Below, piece after piece: positions 5,362-10,364 of a DNA stretch of 10,364 nucleotides. The notes under the pieces are model-generated. The model was not told where the DNA came from. It saw only the letters and a list, made by a program, of their open reading frames with translations, and made no database searches. The stretch is from 2-12-FULL-60-25 sp964638165. Lineage in GTDB: Bacteria; Patescibacteriota; Patescibacteriia; 2-12-FULL-60-25. A program made the translations under genes and the position numbers. Every line of letters starts with the position of its first letter. The stretch's first letter is position 1. The stretch is from NCBI GenBank assembly GCA_964638165.1, contig CAZWYJ010000042.1, positions 1 through 10,364 on the forward strand, in the 5' to 3' direction.

Positions 5362-7347
5362 CTATCGCCCGGTAATGCGAAGCGTTCCAACGACTGTTGT
5401 GTTGTTCTCCGTAAAGCTCCCTCCGAGTTCCGTGACCGATGTCTTGGACGACGGGGCCGTAAAGACCGAGCCGTTCAGAACACCCGCTCCGGACGCAACC
5501 ACGATGCGCGCCTGATTCGTGACGAGCTTCGTTTCGCCATTATTGTACTTTGCCGTTACCGTAATCTCGGATGTTTCGCCGGGCCTCAGAGACGTACCCG
5601 CGCTCGAAGAGATGATCAGCGACTCCAGCACAGCCTCTCCCTCCGTGGCAACTTGAACAGTCGCCGTGTGCGTTTTCCCACGATCTTGGTAGGTTGCGGT
5701 GAGCGCATCGCGTCCCGCGCGTACGGCCGCACACGATACCCCGTTCAAGCGCACGATATTCGATCCCGCGGTCACGTACTGCGCCAGCGCGGAAACATCC
5801 TTCGTGGTTCCGTCAGTACGTGTAGCGATAACGACGATCTTCGCTTCTGTTCCGATCTTGATCGGATTCGGGCGAACGGCCACGGTCATGGAGACAAACT
5901 CCGGCTCCGTATCCGATACCGTTGTGGTTGCCACGATCTCTTCCGGCTCAAGCCCCTCTAGCATCTCCGTACCTGGAAGCGTAGATGTCGCCGTCACGGG
6001 CTCAGCGGACGGCTTGAGCGCCTCCTGTAGCAGTGCACGGGCCACGACTTCGCGCGCATCCACGGCTCTCATCTTCTCCTGAATCATCCGCGCCTGATCC
6101 CCGGATAGTTCGCCGGCATTCACTTCGCGCCGGAGATTTTCAATACCACTCCTCACCGTATCGAGCGAAATGCGCGCTTCCTCCAAAGCCCTGCGCAGGA
6201 TAAGACGGTTCGCCTCATCCAGACGCGCATCGAGGGCGAGGAGGCGCACGAAGAAACCCGAGGCCTCATCCGCATCCACGAGAAGCTCGGAGATGTTCTC
6301 AATGCGCTGCTTGAACGGGTAGAGCGAGGAATCCGGATCAACTTGCTCAATGAGAAAATCAATGCGCGCAAGGGCTTGGCGAATGCGATCCCGTTCGCGC
6401 GCGCCATCCTGTCCGCTCAACTGCGTTCGAATATACGATTCGAGGCGCGCGAATTCCTGCGCGGCAAGCCCGGTCTTCCCATTCTCCACCAATTCAATGA
6501 GGTGCAAGAAGCGCCGAACGAAGTACCGCTGCGCCAAGGCATCCTTCTTATTCTCCTGCGTGAGACTCAAGTGAAGACTCTCCGAAAGCTCCGCGATTCC
6601 CGCGAAGATCTGATCCGGCCGTACGCCGCCAAGCTGCTCAAGCGCCATGCGTTGTTCCTTTTCTTGTGCGGCTACGAAGGCATCGTCCGCCAGTTCATTG
6701 CGCATGGCCCAATCACTCGTTTTCTGATCATGCGTCAATGCAACCTTCTCCGTGAGAGCGCCATCGGAGCGGTATCGCGCGATCACGCCTTCCGGAACCG
6801 CCTCCGCGTCTCCCGATCCGTTCGCGGCGGCCGTCATTACGGCGCCACCATTTGCAAAAACCTCCGTTGCGCCGGATGGATCCGTTGAAACGTCGAAGGC
6901 CGTTCCTCGCACGGTCGCAACCACAGCAGAGGTCCGAATGATGAAGGACGCATCCACGTCCAAGAGACGCAATACGCGAGACCAGACGCGGCCAGAGGAA
7001 AGCTGTAGTTCAAGGTGCGTCTTCGAGACGTCCGCCTCATCTACCATCGCCTTCGTAATCGTCAGTTCCGCCCCATGCCCAAGGCGGCTCTCCGCCCGGC
7101 CGAACATCTGGACGGATGCCAATCCCGTGCCATCCGTTTGGATGCTCCACCCTTCTCCGACTTCCATGCCCGTGGATGCCGCCTCCCAAATTGTGGCTTG
7201 CGGACGGCGGACGCGAACCCCCTGCGACTCAATCATCAGCGTAACGCGCTGCGGCGGGTATTCCGGCACGGAACCAAGCGACCAAAACCACCATGCGAGA
7301 CCTCCGAGAACAAGGAGTGGCAAAAGGATGAGAATCCACTTTTTCAT
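5362..7347 (-). CDS. membrane-anchored FecR-domain protein with helical middle and C-terminal Ig-like domains
   Basis: The 661-residue protein starts MKKW and has an N-terminal helix (about 4-24) that anchors it with the bulk outside. Residues about 40-175 are a FecR-type domain: SGRVWSRV (118-125), then FIIRTSAVVATVRGTAFDV (135-153), the family hallmark. A long charged, mostly helical region (about 215-445) follows. An acidic/Thr-rich linker (about 446-482) leads to two bacterial Ig-like (Big-type) repeats (about 484-568 and 574-661). ATG 7347 is chosen because it places the signal anchor at the terminus; the longer frame back to 7515 adds 56 residues unlike a leader. The cyclase gene starts 7 nt after its stop, so the pair is almost surely co-transcribed and perhaps forms an extracytoplasmic sensor plus CHASE2 output. 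The ligand is unknown. It is not a TonB-type FecR, since no sigma or TonB gene is near. Confidence 0.85.
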   Translation of the reverse strand: MKKWILILLPLLVLGGLAWWFWSLGSVPEYPPQRVTLMIESQGVRVRRPQATIWEAASTGMEVGEGWSIQTDGTGLASVQMFGRAESRLGHGAELTITKAMVDEADVSKTHLELQLSSGRVWSRVLRLLDVDASFIIRTSAVVATVRGTAFDVSTDPSGATEVFANGGAVMTAAANGSGDAEAVPEGVIARYRSDGALTEKVALTHDQKTSDWAMRNELADDAFVAAQEKEQRMALEQLGGVRPDQIFAGIAELSESLHLSLTQENKKDALAQRYFVRRFLHLIELVENGKTGLAAQEFARLESYIRTQLSGQDGARERDRIRQALARIDFLIEQVDPDSSLYPFKQRIENISELLVDADEASGFFVRLLALDARLDEANRLILRRALEEARISLDTVRSGIENLRREVNAGELSGDQARMIQEKMRAVDAREVVARALLQEALKPSAEPVTATSTLPGTEMLEGLEPEEIVATTTVSDTEPEFVSMTVAVRPNPIKIGTEAKIVVIATRTDGTTKDVSALAQYVTAGSNIVRLNGVSCAAVRAGRDALTATYQDRGKTHTATVQVATEGEAVLESLIISSSAGTSLRPGETSEITVTAKYNNGETKLVTNQARIVVASGAGVLNGSVFTAPSSKTSVTELGGSFTENNTTVVGTLRITGR

Positions 7348-7369
7348 ACGTATAATCAAGGGAGAATAA

Positions 7370-7594
7370 CAGGGGCATTGTAGCACGGGGACAAGAGAAA
7401 AGGATAGGCGCGAAGAAGGCGCCAAATACAACTTCCCTAAGAGCCCTCGTTGGTTTGGAATTGCAACAATTATCTTGATCGGTACGGCATATTTGCTCGC
7501 AAAAGCTTTAAACAAACCGATGGGAACGGTATTGACGACGCTCTTAGCCTTATGCGGAATCGTAGCTATTGCAATGCCGGAACTTTTCCAGTAA
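7370..7594 (+). pseudogene. remnant or noncanonical-start gene for a small two-helix membrane protein
   Basis: Between the TAA at 7367-7369 and the TAA at 7592-7594 the plus strand is open for 74 codons that read like a real protein. A charged stretch (REKDRREEGAKYNFPKSPRW) is followed by two hydrophobic helices, about FGIATIILIGTAYLLAKAL and MGTVLTTLLALCGIVAIAM, and a short tail PELFQ. No ATG or GTG precedes the charged part; the first in-frame TTG is already inside helix 1. The 5' end is therefore probably lost, or an unusual start is used. Base use looks more AT-rich than in the flanking genes, suggesting different ancestry. A TATAAT at 7351-7356 lies upstream but has no matching -35. I do not recognise the family. 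This ORF fills most of the 282-nt gap 7348-7629. Confidence 0.45.
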
Positions 7595-7629
7595 TCAGAT
7601 CAAAAAAATAGTCATCATTAACTCTGTTT

Positions 7630-9213
7630 TCATAAATCACGCCCAAAAAGGACTTCTGCGTACCGCTCGACAGCCTCAACGTACTCCCGATAGTCGGAAA
7701 TGGAATTCATGGTCCCGTCTTTGGCTAAAAGGAAGATCGCATCAAGCCGCACGCGCTCGATGAATGTCCGGTCATGCGACACAAGGATGACCGTGCCCTC
7801 AAACGTCTCGAGCGCCTCTTCGAGCGCGGAGAGCGCCTCAAGATCAAGGTGATTCGTGGGCTCATCCAAGACGAGCGCGTTCACGCCGAGCGCGGAAAAG
7901 AGCGCGAAGAGCAAACGCACCCGGCCGCCGGGACTGAAGAGCCGAATCGGGTCATGCGCGCGCTTCGGATCAATGCCGAAGATGTCCAAAAGGAGGAAGC
8001 TCTTTTCGAGCGTCAACCCGGCGCGAGACTCAAGGATCTGCAAAGGCGTTGCGTCGCGATCCAGCGCATCATGCTCCTGCGCGAGATGTCCGAAACAGAC
8101 CCCGGGTCCAATGCGAACCTCTCCCTCAAGCGCAGGACATTTTCCGATCATGGTCTGCAAGAACGTCGACTTGCCACTGCCATTGCGACCGATGAAACAC
8201 AGTCGTCGTCCGAATGGGATGGAGAGCGAGAATGACTGCATGCGAAATCCGCCCGGATATCCCGCGATAATCTCTTCGAGGACGATGTCCCGATTCCCTC
8301 GCTTCCTCTCCTTCGGAAGAAGCAATTCCAATGGTTTGCGCTCAAAGGGTTTTTCGATCTTTTCGATCTGCTCGATCCGTTTCTCAATGGCTTTTGCGCG
8401 CTTTCCGGATCTCCCGGCGCGATCCCGCTTGAAGTCCCGAAGGAGCTTGTCATTGTCCCGGCCTTCCCATGCGCTCCCGCGTGCGGACGCGATCTTCAGC
8501 TCCGTCGCCCGCTTCCCCAAACGCGCAATTTCTTCCTGTTGCTCGCAATACTCCGCGTGCAGACGTTCACGCTTTTTTTCGGACGCGATAAGGTAGTCCG
8601 AATACTTCCCGCCAACGATACCCACCTCGTGCGTTACGTCATCAACTTCGATAATCTTCTGAACCACATGATCCAAAAAAGAACGGTCATGCGATGCGAC
8701 GATGACGGCAGCATCCGACGCAGCCAGCAGACGCTCCAGCCAGATGATCGCGGGGAGGTCGAGGTCATTCGTCGGCTCGTCCAAGAGGAGGATGTCCGCT
8801 CCTTCAAGGAGGGTGCGAACGAGACGGACTTTTCGTCGCTGTCCCCCGCTTAGCGCGGAGACATTTTTTTCGCGATCGCTTGGGTCAAAACCGAATCCGT
8901 TCAAAAGAACATTCATGCGACGCTCAAAAGAGCCGTCAATCTCACTGGCGGACGCGTGGAGAAAAACCTCAATCGTCACGTCTTCCGAAAACACAATGTC
9001 CTGCGGCACGTATCCGATCCGGACTCCGGGATCAACATGGATTCGTCCGCGGTCGGCAGTTTCCTGACCCGCGATGATTTTGAGAAGCGTTGATTTTCCG
9101 GATCCATTATTCCCGATCAGCGCCACCTTCTGCGAGCGGCCAATCGAAAAAGAGACATCCTTCAATACCGGGAGGAGGCCATACGTTTTTTCGACGTGAT
9201 CGACGGTGAGCAT
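7630..9213 (-). CDS. ABC-F family ATPase (ribosome-associated, Uup/EttA/Msr-type)
   Basis: A soluble 527-residue protein with two ABC cassettes and no membrane segments, the layout of ABC-F translation factors that bind near the ribosomal E site. Cassette 1 has Walker A GNNGSGKS (34-41), signature LSGGQ (121-125), Walker B ILLLDEPTND (141-150) and switch H175. Cassette 2 has GRNGSGKS (342-349), Walker B ALVLDEPTNH (446-455) and H480. Its signature is FSPGG (426-430) rather than LSGGE. The linker (about 215-305) is long, helical and rich in Lys/Arg, as expected for the P-site-tRNA-interacting motif. ATG 9213 is chosen because MLTVDHVEKTYG is a typical ABC-F opening; a TTG at 9225 would add four residues. 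Housekeeping, stress and antibiotic-protection roles cannot be told apart from sequence. It is transcribed divergently from ddl across 106 nt. Confidence 0.93.
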   Translation of the reverse strand: MLTVDHVEKTYGLLPVLKDVSFSIGRSQKVALIGNNGSGKSTLLKIIAGQETADRGRIHVDPGVRIGYVPQDIVFSEDVTIEVFLHASASEIDGSFERRMNVLLNGFGFDPSDREKNVSALSGGQRRKVRLVRTLLEGADILLLDEPTNDLDLPAIIWLERLLAASDAAVIVASHDRSFLDHVVQKIIEVDDVTHEVGIVGGKYSDYLIASEKKRERLHAEYCEQQEEIARLGKRATELKIASARGSAWEGRDNDKLLRDFKRDRAGRSGKRAKAIEKRIEQIEKIEKPFERKPLELLLPKERKRGNRDIVLEEIIAGYPGGFRMQSFSLSIPFGRRLCFIGRNGSGKSTFLQTMIGKCPALEGEVRIGPGVCFGHLAQEHDALDRDATPLQILESRAGLTLEKSFLLLDIFGIDPKRAHDPIRLFSPGGRVRLLFALFSALGVNALVLDEPTNHLDLEALSALEEALETFEGTVILVSHDRTFIERVRLDAIFLLAKDGTMNSISDYREYVEAVERYAEVLFGRDL

Positions 9214-9221
9214 ACGAATCT

Positions 9222-9267
9222 TCAAAGCTTACCCAGCATCTAAAAGCGCCGCAATACCTCCTCCTTT
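9222..9267 (-). promoter_or_regulatory. ABC-F leader: strong SD-like stretch and minimal upstream reading frames
   Basis: On the minus strand AAAGGAGGAGG (9267-9257) is the best Shine-Dalgarno match seen near any gene here, yet it is about 43 nt before the ABC-F ATG. Five nt after its AAGGAGG core a TTG begins a four-codon frame (TTG CGG CGC TTT TAG, 9254-9240). A second mini-frame, ATG CTG GGT AAG CTT TGA (9239-9222), follows at once. Its TGA overlaps the alternative TTG start of the main gene (TTGA) and ends 8 nt before ATG 9213. This could be a leader-peptide control region, or chance. Confidence 0.3.
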
Positions 9268-9319
9268 CCTCGCGTGGCCACTCCGACCGATTTAATGGTA
9301 AAGTCATACACAAGAAGCT

Positions 9320-10252
9320 ATGCCCAAACCCTCCATCGCCATCCTAACCGGAGGCACGAGTTCCGAACGGATGATCGCGCTCGCGTCCGCGAAAAATATT
9401 CGGGGCCTCCTCTCCACCCGCTATCGCGTTCGTGTTTTTGATCTCCCGAAGCAATTGCCCGCATTCCTCTCTGCCCGCCGGACGTTCAAGGCAGCCATCC
9501 CGGTCTTTCACGGAAAAGGCGGGGAAGACGGGACGATTCAAGGTTTTCTCAAAACGCTGGGAATCCCCTTCCTCTTTTCCGATGTCGAAGCGCATGCGAT
9601 CGCCATGAATAAGGCATTCACGAAAGATGCCGTCATACGAGCCGGCATTCGTACGGCTCCGCATGTCGTGGTCGCGAAGCAGGATATGCCACGCATCCGC
9701 TATCCGGGGAAATGCGTTATCAAACCCATGGACGGCGGAAGCTCCATCGGCGTCGCGATCGCGAATACAAAACAGGAGTTCGCAAAAGGCCTTCGCCAGG
9801 CGTTTTCGCACAGCGATTCCGTCCTCATTGAAACATTCATTCCCGGAAAAGAATTCACGGTCGCGGTGATTGAAAAAGGCCGAGAGACGATCGCGCTCCC
9901 CGTGATCGAAATACGTCCGAAGACCGCTTTCTTCGACCTTGCGAGCAAATACGATGCGAATCTCGTCGAGGAACTGTGCCCCGCGCCGATAAAGAAAACG
10001 CTCTCCAAAAAACTGCAGGACGCGGCCGTGCGCGTCCATCAGCTCCTCGGCGCCAAACACCTCACGCGATCGGATTTCATCGTGGACGCAAAAGGACGAA
10101 TCTGGTTCTTGGAAATCAATACCATTCCGGGACAGACACTCAACTCCCTCGTTCCAAAAGCTATGAGAGCCGCGGGGATCAACATGGAAAAACAATTTTC
10201 AGAATGGATTGAGAAGGTGTGGTCAAATAAAATGACGGGATTAGGCCTTTAA
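9320..10252 (+). CDS. ddl: D-alanine--D-alanine ligase
   Basis: This cytoplasmic ATP-grasp enzyme joins two D-alanines for the peptidoglycan stem peptide. The 310-residue length is normal. Family landmarks in order: GGTSSER (11-17, E16 equivalent to the D-Ala-contacting Glu), HGKGGEDGTIQG (64-75), K98, VIKPMDGGSSIGV (133-145, the ATP and serine loop), EIRP (197-200), SKYD (209-212, K210/Y211), R250 with D252, and FLEINTIPGQTLNSL (263-277). D252, E265 and N267 are the magnesium ligands, and all catalytic positions are kept. The stretch after GIP (81-83), where Ddl enzymes often read YTG or YSG, is FLFSDVEAHAIAMNK, a divergent variant. ATG 9320 begins the usual short lead into the first beta strand; a weak AGAAG (9313-9317) lies just upstream. 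A working Ddl implies a peptidoglycan wall. No ftsQ or mur genes are seen beside it. Confidence 0.96.
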   Translation: MPKPSIAILTGGTSSERMIALASAKNIRGLLSTRYRVRVFDLPKQLPAFLSARRTFKAAIPVFHGKGGEDGTIQGFLKTLGIPFLFSDVEAHAIAMNKAFTKDAVIRAGIRTAPHVVVAKQDMPRIRYPGKCVIKPMDGGSSIGVAIANTKQEFAKGLRQAFSHSDSVLIETFIPGKEFTVAVIEKGRETIALPVIEIRPKTAFFDLASKYDANLVEELCPAPIKKTLSKKLQDAAVRVHQLLGAKHLTRSDFIVDAKGRIWFLEINTIPGQTLNSLVPKAMRAAGINMEKQFSEWIEKVWSNKMTGLGL

Positions 10253-10318
10253 GCCTCTAGGGAACTAAGGGAAAAGTCCCCCTAAAGGCGTAATAGCCTA
10301 ATTTCCTAACCCCCTAAG
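10241..10318. repeat. TTAGG/CCTAA-rich palindromic tract behind ddl
   Basis: GCCTTTA at 10245-10251, overlapping the ddl stop codon, pairs with TAAAGGC at 10283-10289. TAGGG (10258-10262) can pair with CCCTA (10280-10284), or GGG (10269-10271) with CCC (10278-10280). CCTAA occurs at 10281, 10297, 10305 and 10313, so the last three copies are spaced exactly 8 nt apart. TTAGG opens the block at 10241. The folded form may serve as the ddl 3' end, although no proper T-run follows. Confidence 0.45.
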
Positions 10319-10326
10319 ATCCAACC

Positions 10327-10355
10327 TTGACATTCTGCCAACTTTGTATTACATT
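10327..10355 (+). promoter_or_regulatory. candidate promoter TTGACA-N17-TACATT for a gene beyond the window
   Basis: A perfect TTGACA at 10327-10332 is followed after 17 nt by TACATT (10350-10355, 4/6 to TATAAT). It lies downstream of the palindromic tract behind ddl and points out of the window on the plus strand. The gene it would drive is not visible. Confidence 0.45.
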
Positions 10356-10364
10356 GTGCCGTAT

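Noticed and set aside
5355..5390. TTG start for the cyclase at 5390
   Set aside because: It would overlap the FecR gene by 29 bp; ATG 5354 sits 7 nt after that stop and still keeps the first membrane helix.
7348..7515. Longer FecR protein starting at 7515
   Set aside because: The extra 56 residues precede a clear signal anchor (MKKWILILLP) and mostly mirror the small plus-strand membrane ORF.
7604..7625. Minus-strand T-run after the ABC-F stop as a terminator
   Set aside because: Only a three-base stem (AGT/ACT) precedes the seven-T run, too weak to call.
9344..10195. Minus-strand ORF (283 codons) opposite ddl
   Set aside because: It is antisense over a Ddl with all catalytic residues in place, and has no domain of its own.
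1..10364. CRISPR arrays, tRNA or rRNA genes, intact transposases
   Set aside because: No regularly spaced repeats with spacers, no tRNA or rRNA signatures and no transposase or integrase domain were seen on either strand.

Overview
The window is bacterial DNA of moderately high GC with densely packed genes. It holds six well-supported protein genes, one small membrane-protein remnant and several repeat-like intergenic blocks. All readable genes use the standard code (TGA ends the ABC-F gene). Most starts lack a clear Shine-Dalgarno sequence. The mix of trpS, ddl, an ABC-F ATPase, a FecR/Ig-like membrane protein with a long helical middle, and QueH would suit an uncultured candidate-phyla-radiation lineage (for example Peregrinibacteria, Peribacteria or Uhrbacteria-like), but that is inference; no rRNA or single marker here settles it.

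Layout. Positions 1-45 may be the tail of an upstream gene. Positions 46-146 are a repeat-like block with competing inverted repeats and a G-run tract. A good sigma70-type promoter at 188-216 (+) opens about 400 bases with no recognisable gene but several hairpins; this is either an unknown RNA or a long leader for trpS (630-1619, +). A 166-bp palindromic element (1625-1790) fills the gap between trpS and the convergent gene that ends at 1795.

On the minus strand, 7347 down to 1795 is a probable operon read in this order: a membrane-anchored FecR/Ig-like protein (7347-5362), a CHASE2-type membrane adenylate cyclase (5354-3345), and a long ORF joining QueH in frame to a membrane segment and a phosphodiester-glycosidase (NAGPA/DUF2233) domain (3246-1795). 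The first two genes are 7 nt apart and probably form one extracytoplasmic sensing and cAMP-producing unit. The third gene is 98 nt further on and pairs a cytoplasmic tRNA-modification enzyme with an exported carbohydrate-type domain, which is the oddest architecture in the window.

A plus-strand remnant of a two-helix membrane protein lies in the gap 7370-7594. The ABC-F ribosome-associated ATPase gene (9213-7630, minus) and ddl (9320-10252, plus) are divergent across 106 nt. The ABC-F leader has a strong purine-rich SD-like stretch followed by tiny reading frames. After ddl comes a TTAGG/CCTAA-rich palindromic tract, then a promoter-like TTGACA element for a gene beyond the window.
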